NCBI GenBank assembly: GCA_032433765.1
Contig: JAVIAB010000051.1
Span: 154,345,554 to 154,409,553 of the forward strand
Direction of reading: 5' to 3'
Source of the DNA: Megaustenia siamemsis
Taxonomy: Eukaryota; Mollusca; Gastropoda; Stylommatophora; Ariophantidae
Length of the DNA: 64,000 nucleotides
The position numbers were made by a program, and so were the translations under genes. Below the pieces are notes generated by a model. The model saw nothing but the letters and a program-made list of their open reading frames with translations, made no database searches and was not told where the DNA came from. Of this stretch, positions 35,055 to 46,790 are shown piece after piece. The stretch's first letter is position 1. Each line of letters begins with the position of its first letter.

Positions 35055-38000
35055 GTTGAATGTGCAAGAGGTAGTAGTTGAATGTGCAAGTGGTAGTAGT
35101 TGAATGTCCAAGAGGTAGTAGTTGAATGTGCAAGTGGTAGTAGTTGAATGTCCAAGAGGTAGTAGTTGAATGTGCAAGTGGTAGTAGTTGAATGTCCAAG
35201 TGGTAGTAGTTGAATGTGCAAGAGGTAGTAGTCGAATGTGCAAGAGGTAGTAGTTGGATGTCCAAGAGGTAGTAGTTGGATGTCCAAGAGGTAGTAGTTG
35301 GATGTCCAAGAGGTAGTAGTTGGATGTCCAAGAGGTAGTAGTTGGATGTCCAAGAGGTAGTAGTTGAATGTGCAAGAGGTAGTAGTTGAATGTGCAAGTG
35401 GTAGTAGTTGAATGTCCAAGAGGTAGTAGTTGAATGTGCAAGTGGTAGTAGTTGAATGTCCAAGTGGTAGTAGTTGAATGTGCAAGAGGTAGTAGTCGAA
35501 TGTGCAAGAGGTAGTAGTTGATGTCCAAGAGGTAGTAGTTGGATGTCCAAGAGGTAGTAGTTGGATGTCCAAGAGGTAGTAGTTGGATGTCCAAGAGGTA
35601 GTAGTTGGATGTCCAAGAGGTAGTAGTTGGATGTCCAAGAGGTAGTAGTCGAATGTGCAAGAGGTAGTAGTTGGATGTCCAAGAGGTAGTAGTCGAATGT
35701 GCAAGAGGTAGTAGTCGAATGTGCAAGAGGTAGTAGTTGGATGTCCAAGTGGTAGTAGTTGGATGTCCATGTGGTAGTAGTTGAATGTGCAAGTGGTAGT
35801 AGTTTAATGTGCAAGAGGTAGTAGTTGAATGTCCAAGTGGTAGTAGTTGAATGTGCAAGAGGTAGTAGTTGAATGTGCAAGAGGTAGTAGTAGGATGTGC
35901 AAGTGGTAGTAGTTGGATGTCCATGTGGTAGTAGTTGAATGTGCAAGTGGTAGTAGTTGAATGTGCAAGAGGTAGTAGTTGGATGTCCATGTGGTAGTAG
36001 TCGAATGTGCAAGTGGTAGTAGTCGAATGTGCAAGAGGTAGTAGTCGAATGTGCAAGAGGTAGTAGTTGGATGTCCAAGAGGTAGTAGTTGGATGTCCAA
36101 GAGGTAGTAGTTGGATGTCCAAGAGGTAGTAGTTGGATGTCCAAGAGGTAGTAGTTGGATGTCCAAGAGGTAGTAGTCGAATGTGCAAGAGGTAGTAGTT
36201 GGATGTCCAAGAGGTAGTAGTCGAATGTGCAAGAGGTAGTAGTCGAATGTGCAAGAGGTAGTAGTTGGATGTCCAAGTGGTAGTAGTTGGATGTCCATGT
36301 GGTAGTAGTTGAATGTGCAAGTGGTAGTAGTTGAATGTGCAAGAGGTAGTAGTTGAATGTCCAAGTGGTAGTAGTTGAATGTGCAAGAAGTAGTAGTTGA
36401 ATGTGCAAGAGGTAGTAGTAGGATGTGCAAGTGGTAGTAGTTGGATGTCCATGTGGTAGTAGTTGAATGTGCAAGTGGTAGTAGTTGAATGTGCAAGAGG
36501 TAGTAGTTGAATGTGCAAGTGGTAGTAGTTGATGTCCATGTGGTAGTAGTTGGATGTCCATGTGGTAGTAGTCGAATGTGCAAGAGGTAGTAGTTGGATG
36601 TCCAAGTGGTAGTAGTTGGATGTCCATGTGGTAGTAGTTGAATGTGCAAGTGGTAGTAGTTGAATGTGCAAGAGGTAGTAGTTGAATGTGCAAGTGGTAG
36701 TAGTTGAATGTGCAAGAGGTAGTAGTTGAATGTCCAAGTGGTAGTAGTTGAATGTGAAAGAGGTAGTAGTTGAATGTGCAAGAGGTAGTAGTTGAATGTC
36801 CAAGAGGTAGTAGTTGGATGTGCAAGAGGTAGTAGTTGAATGTGCAAGAGGTAGTAGTTGAATGTCCAAGTGGTAGTAGTTGGATGTGCAAGTGGTAGTA
36901 GTTGAATGTGCAAGAGGTAGTAGTTGAATGTGCAAGAGGTAGTAGTTGGATGTGCAAGAGGTAGTAGTTGGATGTGCAAGTGGTAGTAGTTGAATGTGCA
37001 AGAGGTAGTAGTTGGATGTCCAAGAGGTAGTAGTTGAATGTGCAAGAGGTAGTAGTTGGATGTCGAAGAGGTAGTAGTTGGATGTGCAAGAGGTAGTAGT
37101 TGGATGTGCAAGAGGTAGTAGTTGATGTGCAAGAGGTAGTAGTTGGATGTCCAAGAGGTAGTAGTTGGATGTGCAAGTGGTAGTAGTTGAATGTGCAAGT
37201 GGTAGTAGTTGGATGTGCAAGAGGTAGTAGTTGAATGTGCAAGTGGTAGTAGTTGGATGTCCAAGTGGTAGTAGTTGGATGTGCAAGAGGTAGTAGTTGG
37301 ATGTGCAAGAGGTAGTAGTTGGATGTCCAAGAGGTAGTAGTAGGATGTGCAAGAGGTAGTAGTTGAATGTGCAAGTGGTAGTAGTTGAATGTCCAAGAGG
37401 TAGTAGTCGAATGTGCAAGTGGTAGTAGTTGAATGTCCAAGAGGTAGTAGTTGAATGTGCAAGAGGTAGTAGTTGGATGCCCAAGAGGTAGTAGTCGAAT
37501 GTGCAAGTGGTAGTAGTTGAATGTCCAAGAGGTAGTAGTTGAATATGCAAGAGGTAGTAGTAGGATGTTCAAGAGGTAGTAGTTGGATGTCCAAGAGGTA
37601 GTAGTCGAATGTGCAAGAGGTAGTAGTTGAATGTGCAAGAGGTAGTAGTTGGATGTCCAAGAGGTAGTAATTGGATGTCCAAGAGGTAGTAGTTGAATGT
37701 GCAATTGGTAGTAGTTGGATGTCCAAGAGGTAGTAGTCGAATGTGCAAGAGGTAGTAGTCGAATGTGCAAGAGGTAGTAGTTGGATGTCAAGAGGTAGTA
37801 GTTGAATGTGCAAGAGGTAGTAGTTGGATGTCCAAGAGGTAGTAATTGGATGTCCAAGAGGTAGTAGTTGAATGTGCATTGGTAGTAGTTGGATGTCCAA
37901 GAGGTAGTAATTGGATGTCCAAGAGGTAGTAGTTGAATGTGCAATTGGTAGTAGTTGGATGTCCAAGAGGTAGTAGTTGGATGTCCAAGAGGTAGTAGTT

Positions 38001-38314
38001 GAATGTGCAATTGGTAGTAGTTGGATGTCCAAGAGGTAGTAATTGGATGTCCAAGAGGTAGTAGTTGAATGTGCAAGAGGTAGTAGTTGGATGTCCAAGT
38101 GGTAGTAGTTGGATGTGCAAGAGGTAGTAGTCGAATGTGCAAGAGGTAGTAGTTGGATGTCCATGTGGTAGTAGTTAAATGTGCAAGTGGTAGTAGTTGA
38201 ATGTGCAAGAGGTAGTAGTCGAATGTGCAAGAGGTAGTAGTTGAATGTGCAAGAGGTAGTAGTTGGATGTGCAAGAGGTAGTAGTTGAATGTGCAAGAGG
38301 TAGTAGTTGAATGT
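35055..38314. repeat. 3.3-kb minisatellite, 22-bp unit with let-7-like core
   Basis: About 148 copies of a 22-bp unit containing aagaggtagtagtt then gaatgtgc or ggatgtcc. The 10-base core GAGGTAGTAG equals nucleotides 2-11 of the let-7 microRNA, although the following G of let-7 is missing. Units mix four variable sites (aagagg/aagtgg/catgtgg; gaatg/ggatg; gtgc/gtcc; ttg/tcg), and blocks of about 540-560 bp are duplicated (35900-36420 resembles 36240-36560 and others). The unit has no stop on the minus strand in any frame, hence minus-strand frames of 1108, 834 and 830 codons that overlap one another; I regard them as artefacts of the repeat. Confidence 0.97.
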
Positions 38315-38506
38315 AGAAATGACCGTTATCGACTGACTCTATGTTCACTCAGCATGAAAATGATAACTAGTATTTTTTTTTTGGTTGCTTCTCCTCGAAA
38401 TAGTAAAAAAAATGTTGTCATTAATATTAAAACCACGATAGGTCACGTGATGTGAGGGGCCAGTTAACGTCTGCTGTCTTATGGTTGTGAAATCTAGAAA
38501 AGTCTA
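38315..38506. other. Short stretch with a LINE relic at the transposon insertion site
   Basis: ctgctgtcttatggttgtga at about 38470-38489 translates to L-L-S-Y-G-C-E, a LINE YGCE motif, so the DNA transposon may have landed in a LINE fragment. Very short evidence. Confidence 0.3.
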
Positions 38507-40590
38507 TAGCTCGTTTCAAATCACTTGCCCAACTTCAAAACGCTATTGCTCAGTAACCGTTTGTTAAAAACTGTTGAAATTTTCCAAATGTTATTAGAAT
38601 GCAAAAGACCCTTTAAATGTATATTTAACAAATATCTTGCAGCTGCAGTTTTCTTAAAGCGGCGAATTTCTTTGATGTTTGCCAAAATTGTAAATTGTGA
38701 ACCCCTAAATAATAGAAATTACCGTAGTTGCTGGTCTATGATTAATTTTCACTAGGTAAAGGCGTGGCCGTAATGGGGAAATACCAGGAGAATTATTGTC
38801 TTCTCAGTTCGAGGACGGACGATAATATCAAGGTATACATGTATGTCCAATTTTCATAGTTGTGTGGTCCTGAAAAGGACTGTTTGTTGAACTAATTTAA
38901 GGTAATATAGGGGCCAACATTGTGGGGGCTATATACTTTCATTCTGAATCAGACGAGTCTAAAAGATTAATAACTGTTTGGGGTTGAACATTCCACAAAC
39001 CATCATTTTTCCAATATTCCTCTTCCTGTTTTAAGACGTGGTCTTCACATTTAGCCCAATAATCTTTGTCTATATTTAATAAAGCGAGATTAGCAAGAGT
39101 ATTTACATCGCATATTTTGAATGTTGTATTTTCATCTGCCATTTGTCCTTTTAATTTTGCCCAGATTAGTTCTATTGGATTTAAATGAGCATGGTAAGGT
39201 GGCAGCCTCAAACTTATATGACCGTGCTCTTGGATAATCTTATCTATTTGAAAAATCTTTGTCCTTTGTTTTTGCTTTACTAGAGATAGTAATTCAGGTT
39301 TTAAGTACATGTTATTAAATTGTATGTGCTCCTTTGTGAGCCATATCTTAATAGCATCTTTTGTACTGGATGACGTCAGGACTTTATCTTCAAGTGCAAC
39401 AATGTTGTGGTACGCTGCATTGTCCATTATTAGGCAAGGTGGTCGATCTAGTGATGGGAGAACAGAATTTTCAATCAATGTCTAAATATGTGACCATTCA
39501 TCTCAGAGTGATAATCCCGATTGTCTATGTATTTTGAAAGAAAAATGAGCTCTGCATTCTGTATTAGTCCATGTTGTCGACTACCTGCATGAGCAATTAT
39601 CAAGCGCTGTCCTTTGCTGCTAGGTATTAATCTCTTAATCTTTCCATCTGATGACTGACATTCCCTTTGGTTAGTGTGGTGAGCATTGATCCATGTTTCA
39701 TCCAAGTACACACTATCATAACCTTGCTTGCGCACCTCTTTTACTTCACGTAAGTACTTGCTTCTCATGACTACTATATGTGGCTTCTCACAGATGATGT
39801 TTCGTCCATTGGAATACTTTCTGAATGTAAAGTCTGCAGCTCTCACATTCCTCCATAATGTAGACTTTGATATTTCAATACTGTTGTTCTTTTTCAGCGA
39901 AATTTTTAATTTTCTTATTGTAACAGTTTCATTCATACCCAACATTTTGCGAATTTCACTTCTAATAAGTTCACTGTCGAAATTATCAAACATTTTTGCT
40001 CTTCCTTGTGATTTTGTATATTTTGAACATTGACGGTCACGTGCTTGAATCCAGCGATTAAATGACCGTTTAGATAAATCCAAAATGTGTCTTGTCCTAT
40101 TCTCAGGGTTTTCTAAAGAATGAAATAATCGTCCTCGTTTAGCCTCTTTGCAAAAATAGTCATACATTTTTATTGCGATGTTTTGTAAACTGCAGAATTT
40201 TATTTTAAGACTCATGATAAATGTTATCGTTCCACGTCTACACCTATGAATGAACGTAAATGGAACACACAATTTCTCAAGTGTCTAATTGTGTCAAAAA
40301 AACCACGGCGAAAGCGTGCAAACACGTCAATTGTACCGTGTATGGATTTTTACTTGCTATTTTTAACTTTAAATACTGTAAACATTAAGTTTTGACTACA
40401 TCAATGGGTCGTTATAAATTTATATAAATCAAATAAGCAACAATAATAACCAAATGTTTTTTTTAAATGAAATTAATTCCCTGTTGGGTTCTAATCATTT
40501 TAACTTTACATGCAAATTTTGAACAACTTACAACAAGCGGTTAAAAACCTATCGATTTTAAAAGTTGGGCACGAGTTATGAAACAAGCTA
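38507..40590 (-). mobile_element. Tc1/mariner-superfamily transposon with long D-E spacing, copy 1
   Basis: A 2084-bp element flanked by TA (38505-38506 and 40591-40592). The terminal inverted repeats begin TAGCTCGTTTCA and, from the other end, TAGCTTGTTTCA, then share tgcccaactt and further patches over about 65 bp. It encodes one transposase on the minus strand (see separate entry). The TA duplication and terminal repeats place it in the IS630-Tc1-mariner superfamily. A second full copy lies at 50279-52538. Confidence 0.92.
38939..40215 (-). pseudogene. Transposase, IS630-Tc1-mariner superfamily (one frameshift)
   Basis: Cuts and pastes the element at TA sites in the nucleus. From the likely start at 40215 the frame shows helix-turn-helix regions (around SKRSFNRWIQAR and later KSTLWRNVR), the first catalytic aspartate in VYLDETW, the second in CLIMDNAAYH and the glutamate in LNPIELIW. 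I count 83 residues between the second D and the E, against 34-41 in classic Tc1/mariner enzymes; this fits the published long-spacing group (DD82E, Sailor), one residue longer. A single missing G near 39478 (ttgattg instead of the ttggattg of copy 2) creates a stop after GHIFRH; otherwise the frame is open for about 425 codons. An upstream in-frame ATG (40272) is possible. Closely similar to the copy at 50653-51893, which suggests recent activity. Confidence 0.9.
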
Positions 40591-40716
40591 TAGAAGTAAA
40601 ACGTTGGCCCCCAGGACGGGCCCGGGATCAAGGCCTGCCACAGGCGATGTCGATTTTTTTTTTAAATTAGTCTGCAGTTTCTTGGTGACGTCACCTACGA
40701 CTGATCTCGTGGGCAG
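40591..40716. other. Short unique link between transposon and 31-bp array
   Basis: Contains cgggcccggg and a T run; nothing recognised. Confidence 0.5.
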
Positions 40717-43700
40717 TGTTACCCACCAGTACATTACACGACATCAGTGTTACCTACCAGTACATTACACGACATCAGTGTTACCCATCAGTACATTACA
40801 CGACATCAGACAGCCCCACCAGTACATTACACGACATCAGTGTTACCCGCCAGTAAATTACACGACATCAGTGTTACCCACCAGTACATTACACGACATC
40901 AGTGTTACCCACCAGTACATTACACGACATCAGACAGACCCACCAGTACATTACACGACATCAGTGTTACCCACCAGTACATTACACGACATCAGACAGA
41001 CCCACAAGTACATTACACGACATCAGTGTTATCCGCCAGTACATTACACGACATCAGTGTTACCCGCCAGTACATTACAAGACATCAGTGTTACCCGCCA
41101 GTACATTACACGACATCAGTGTTACCCGCCAGAACATTACACGACATCAGTGTTACCCGCCAGTACATTACACGACATCAGTGTTACCCGCCAGTACATT
41201 ACAAGACATCAGTGTTACCCGCCAGTACATTACACGACATCAGTGTTACCCGCCAGTACATTACAAGACATCAGTGTTACCCGCCAGTACATTAAACGAC
41301 ATCAGTGTTACCCGCCAGTACATTACACGACATTAGACAGACCCGTCAGTACATTACACGACATCAGTGTTACACGCCAGTACATAACACGACATTAGAC
41401 AGACCCGCCAGTACATTACACGACATCAGTGTTACCCGCCAGAACATTACACGACATCAGTGTTACCCACCAGTACATTACACGACATCAGTGTTACCCA
41501 CCAGTACAGTACACGACATCAGCGTTACCCACCAGTACATTACACGACATCAGTGTTACCCGCCAGTACATTACACGACATCAGTGTTACCCACCAGTAC
41601 ATTACACGACATCAGTTTTACCCGCCAGTACATTACACGACATTAGACAGACCCACCAGTACATTACACGACATCAGTGTTACCCACCAGTACATTACAC
41701 GACATCAGTGTTACCCACCAGTACATTACACGACATCAGACAGACCTACCAGTACATTACACGACATCAAATAGACCTACCAGTACATACACGACATCAA
41801 ACAGACCAACCAGTACATTACACGACATCAGTGTTACCCACCAGTACATTACACGACATCAGACAGACCCACTAGTACATTATATGACATCAGACAGACC
41901 CCCCAGTACATTACACGGCATCAGACAGTCCCACCAGTACATTATATGACATCAGACAGACCCCCAGTACATTACACGACATCAGACAGACCCACCAGTA
42001 CATTACACGACGTCAGACAGACCCACCAGTACATTACACGACATCAGACAGACCCACCAGTACATTACACGACATCAGACAGACCCACCAGTACATTACA
42101 CGACATCAGACAGACCCACCAGTACATTACACGACATCAGACAGACCCACCAGTACATTACACGACATCAGACAGACCCACCAGTACATTACACGACATC
42201 AGACAGACCCACCTAACATTACACGACATCAGACAGACCCACCAGTACATTACACGACATCAGACAGACCCACCAGTACATTACACGACATCAGACAGAC
42301 CCACCAGTACATTACACGACATCAGACAGACCCACCAGTACATTACACGACATCAGTCAGACCCACCAGTACATTACACGACATCAGACAGACCCACCAG
42401 TACATTACACGACATCAGACAGACCCACCTAACATTACACGACATCAGACAGTACATTACACGACATCAGACAGACCCACCAGTACATTACACGACATCA
42501 GACAGACCCACCAGTACATTACACGACATCAGACAGACCCACCAGTACATTACACGACATCAGACAGACCCACCAGTACATTACACGACATCAGACAGAC
42601 CCACCAGTACATTACACGACATCAGACAGACCCACCAGTACATTACACGACATCAGACAGACCCACCTAACATTACACGACATCAGACAGACCCACCAGT
42701 ACATTACACGACATCAGACAGACCCACCAGTACATTACACGACATCAGACAGACCCACCAGTACATTACACGACATCAGACAGACCCACCAGTACATTAC
42801 ACGACATCAGACAGACCCACCAGTACATTACACGACATCAGACAGACCCACCAGTACATTACACGACATCAGACAGACCCACCTAACATTACACGACATC
42901 AGACAGACCCACCAGTACATTACACGACATCAGACAGACCCACCAGTACATTACACGACATCAGACAGACCCACCAGTACATTACACGACATCAGACAGA
43001 CCCACCAGTACATTACACGACATCAGACAGACCCACCAGTACATTACACGACATCAGACAGACCCACCAGTACATTACACGACATCAGACAGACCCACCA
43101 GTACATTACACGACATCAGACAGACCCACCTAACATTACACGACATCAGACAGACCCACCAGTACATTACACGACATCAGACAGACCCACCAGTACATTA
43201 CACGACATCAGACAGACCCACCAGTACATTACACGACATCAGACAGACCCACCAGTACATTACACGACATCAGTGTTACCCACCAGTACATTACACGACA
43301 TCAGACAGACCCACAAGTACATTACACGACATCAGACAGACCCACCAGTACATTACACGACATCAGACAGACCCACCTAACATTACACGACATCAGACAG
43401 ACCCACCAGTACATTACACGACATCAGACAGACACTATTTTCCCATGACCCTTCCCAACGCCAGTACATTACACGACATCAGACAGACACTATTTTCCCA
43501 TGACCCTTCCCAACGCCAGTACATTACACGACATCAGACAGACCCACCAGTACATTACACGACATCAGACAGACACTATTTTCCCATGACCCTTCCCAAC
43601 GCCAGTACATTACATGACATCAGACAGACCCACCAGTACATTACACGACATCAGACAGACACTATTTTCCCATGACCCTTCCCAACGCCAGTACATTACA

Positions 43701-44091
43701 CGACATCAGACAGACACTATTTTCCCATGACCCTTCCCAACGCCAGTACATTACACGACATCAGACAGACCCACCAGTACATTACACGACATTAGACAGA
43801 CCCACCAGTACATTACACGACATCAGACAGACACTATTTTCCCATGACCCTTCCCAACGCCAGTACATTACACGACATCAGACAGACCCACCAGTACATT
43901 ACACGACATCAGACAGACACTATTTTCCCATGACCCTTCCCAACGCCAGTACATTACACGACATCAGACAGACCCACCAGTACATTACACGACATCAGAC
44001 AGACACTATTTTCCCATGACCCTTCCCAACGCCAGTACATTACACGACATCAGACAGACACTATTTTCCCATGACCCTTCCCAACGCCAGT
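40717..44091. repeat. 3.4-kb minisatellite, 31-bp unit, three domains
   Basis: The constant part is ccagtacattacacgacatc, followed by an 11-bp variable part. Domain 1 (about 40717-41640) has mostly agtgttacccg/c; domain 2 (about 41640-43430) has mostly agacagaccca; domain 3 (43430-44091) alternates the 31-bp unit with a unit carrying an extra segment (actattttcccatgaccctt, then cccaacg). A shorter unit with ccacctaacattacac recurs about every 218-250 bp in domain 2. The unit has no stops in the plus frames, giving meaningless open frames of up to 395 codons. Confidence 0.97.
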
Positions 44092-44257
44092 ATTCTCCAA
44101 CACAAGAAAACACTCTAATATAAGTTTGTGTTCTCAAAGTCCGAGAAAGACAAAAAGTCCATAAGGACACACGCAATAATTCAAGGTGTTAGGTACCCTA
44201 GCTCCAAGGTCAAAGCGAATCATGGACCGTTTTAATCAAGGTCACTTAATGATATGG
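44092..44257. other. Short unique stretch
   Basis: Nothing recognised. Confidence 0.5.
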
Positions 44258-44512
44258 GAGCTGGGGTATCTCAGTGGGTAGTGAACTGGACTACAAAGGA
44301 CAGGAGGTCGGTTTCGATCCTGATCGATGGCATCCACGTTCACCCAGCCTTACATGGGTAGCGGATTATTTTCCGGGAAAGTAAAATGGCAGGGGCGTAA
44401 TACCGACCCCACAGCCCCCCCCCCCCCCCCAATAACATGCTGAAGGTCTGTAAAAACGTTGGTCATGAACACCATATTTCATATATGTCATTTGAGCTTC
44501 TTTACTTTTCTA
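44258..44512 (+). mobile_element. SINE-A, full length, with 9-bp duplication
   Basis: A box tatctcagtgggta (about 44267-44280), a B box with one inserted base (ggtttcgatcctg near 44309-44321), the conserved cacccagccttacatgggta body, a C run at 44417-44431 and the tail cttctttactttt. Flanked by cttaatgat at 44245-44253 and 44514-44522. Confidence 0.87.
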
Positions 44513-44514
44513 GC

Positions 44515-45024
44515 TTAATGATGAGCGTGTATGTGCGCGTGTGTGTGTGTGTGTGTGTGGGATGGGGACGAGGAAACGGGGCAGGTAATGGTATTTAGTA
44601 CCCTAGGGTAAAAGTCTGTAACATTTAACGACAACACTTTCAACAAAAACTCTGGTAGACCGGTCTAATGTTGAATGATGGTAACTTGTGAGCAATGATA
44701 TCCGATCTTGAAATATAGTCCGGGGGGACTAGCTATAGACAAGAAGAACGGACAGAGAATGTTATAGAATAAAGGAGAGAAGAGAAGAAAGCAAAAAAAA
44801 GTGCTACAAGATACAGAGTAATATGTAGACAGTGGGTGGAGTGCCAGGGGCATAGTTCGTTGGGGGTGGGGGGGGTGGGGGTGGAGTAGACAATAAGAAA
44901 GGGAGGAATAGTATCCTAATACAAGAACTGTCTCTATTCTATTTCTTCTTCTCCTTAATATATCTTCACATTGATTATATAAAACAGACACATGGGGCAG
45001 GCAGACAACGATATTCATACAAAC

Positions 45025-45103
<79 letters not shown>
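44515..45103. other. Unique stretch with TG, G-rich and AT simple repeats
   Basis: TG run at 44539-44559, a G-rich tract at 44862-44885 and a pure AT dinucleotide run at about 45031-45102 that is the insertion site of the mariner. No gene recognised. Confidence 0.6.
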
Positions 45104-45106
<3 letters not shown>

Positions 45107-46434
45107 AGGTCAAAAAGTAATGCACAACAATTTTTTTCTCGGAAACTATTCGGGCAAAATGTGTGAAATTTTCACAGATTGTAGCTGAACATCCCCTTTA
45201 CACTACCTATTTTTCAACATAATCTCCGTCCAAGCGTATTGCCTTACGCCAACGCGAAACTAGGTCATGAATGCCTCGTTTGTACCAAGTTTTGTCCTGC
45301 TCGCGTAGCCATTTTTTAACTGCACGGATCACATCCTCATCATTGTCAAAGTGTGTCCCACGCAGGAATTTTTTGAGTGGTCCAAACAGATGGAAATCTG
45401 AGGGAGCCAGATCAGGGCTGTAAGGAGGATGGGGCAGTACAGTCCAACCAAATTTGTTGATTGCTTCCCGTGTTACCAGACTTGTGTGAGGGCGTGCATT
45501 GTCATGTTGAAGCAACAAATCTGCAGATGGCTTATTAGGCCGAACTCTGTGGAACCGATTTTTGAGTTTTGTCAGTGTATTGATGTAAGCTGTCGAGTTG
45601 ATTGTCTCACCTCTTGTCATTACATCAACAAGAATCACACCATCAATGTCCCAGAAGACAGTGATCATCACCTTTCCGGGTGATGGAGATGTTTTGAATT
45701 TTTTTTCTTTTTGGTGACTGTGGATGATGTCATTCCATTGACTGCATTTTTGTTTCAGGCTCATAATGATGTGCCCACGTTTCATCACCGGTAACAATTT
45801 TTGAAAAAAACATTTCTCCTTCAACACCGAAACGCTCCAACAATTCAGAACAGAATGTTTTCCTTTGAACTCTGTGATCATTTGTTAGGCACCGAGGAAC
45901 CCATCGAAGGCAAATCTTTGAATATCCGAGAGTTTTAAAAATTGCGATTGCACTTCCCTTGCTGACTGTAAGCTGCAATGCCAATTGCTGACTAGTGATA
46001 CGCCTATGCTTACGAATAATGGCATCAGCCCGGTTTAACATGTCTGTGCTGGTAGCCGAGGCAACACGTCCAGAACGCGGTAAATCATGCAGCTCCACTC
46101 GTACACTTTCTGCAGCTTTAATTCTCTGAACCCAGCGACTAACTGTGCTCCTATCGACTGCAGAACATTTGTACACTGCACACAGTCGTTTACGAATGTT
46201 TGCCACAGTTTCTTTTTCCGCAACCAGAAATTATATGACAATTCGCTGTTTGTAACGGACATTGTTGACAAGCTCCATTTTAACGGTTCATAGATTGCGT
46301 AATATTTATCAGAATGCTGTGCAATTTGGTGCACATAATTGGAACATGTCATATTCCAAGTGTGCAAAATTTCATATTCCTATCTTTATTATTAGCCGAG
46401 AAAAAAATTGGTGTGCATTACTTTTTGACCTCCC
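45104..46434 (-). mobile_element. Mariner element inserted in an AT microsatellite
   Basis: Terminal inverted repeats of about 38 bp start gggaggtcaaaaagtaatgc at both ends (left 45104, right read in reverse from 46434) and differ at one or two positions. TA dinucleotide runs lie on both sides, so the TA duplication cannot be delimited exactly. The right side keeps ttcag (46435-46439) before the TA run, so the true tip may be 5 bp longer and lost on the left. It encodes a broken mariner transposase. Confidence 0.9.
45207..46278 (-). pseudogene. Mariner transposase (D,D34D), inactivated
   Basis: The likely start ATG is at 46276-46278 (MELVNNVRYKQRIVI), about 357 codons before the stop at 45207-45209, the normal size for a mariner transposase. 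An N-terminal helix-turn-helix region (STVSRWVQRIK) is followed by the catalytic core: GDETWAHHYEPETK (first D), LLQHDNARPH (second D) and YSPDLAPSDFHLF (third D). I count 34 residues between the second and third D, the mariner signature. Damage: an in-frame TAA right after IVI, where mariners normally continue FLVAEK, and a frameshift near 45730-45745 just after the first catalytic motif. The sequence is the kind commonly annotated as SETMAR-like in invertebrates, but no SET domain is present. Confidence 0.92.
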
Positions 46435-46454
46435 TTCAGTATATATATATATGT

Positions 46455-46790
46455 ATTTATTTATATATCGTCTTCTTCTTCCTCTTTCCTTCCTCATCTG
46501 CCTTTCAGCGTCGAGGGGAGATATAATTTGCGGTCTTTTGCTCTTCTGTTCGCCTCCTGCTGCCGTTATGTTTCCTGGTGCTTCTAATATTCCATCGACA
46601 TCTTTTTCGTGGTCGACCATTGGGTCTGGTGTTCTCACGACGAATGTTGAGGGCTCGTTGTGTTGTGTTTTGATTTTTCTGATTTGTCACGTGGCCGAAC
46701 AATTTTATCTGTTTTTCTTTATATATTCTCTCGCAGGGCTACTTGTAGCTTTTTTCTCAGTTCTTCATTTCTGATCTTATCTCTCATAAT
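46455..46790 (-). mobile_element. LINE-B copy b: ORF2 C-terminal end
   Basis: The minus-strand frame 46505-46702 gives MFGHVTNQKNQ, TTQRALNIRRENTRP and NGRPRKRCRWNIRS, the LINE ORF2 tail pattern, aligned with copies at 15494-16147 and 60465-60826. It lies directly beyond the mariner, with its cttcttctt-rich 3' end near 46468. 5'-truncated. Confidence 0.78.

Noticed and set aside
34948..38296. Overlapping minus-strand open frames of 830-1108 codons as a giant repeat protein
   Set aside because: All three frames are open because the 22-bp unit lacks stops; no start context, no frame preference and 21-bp units shift frame freely.
35055..38314. A genuine let-7 gene cluster
   Set aside because: let-7 nucleotide 12 (G) is missing, units are contiguous without room for precursor hairpins, and no complementary star strand is visible.
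40565..44019. Plus-strand frames up to 395 codons in the 31-bp array
   Set aside because: Same cause: the unit has no stop in these frames; overlapping frames encode different periodic peptides.
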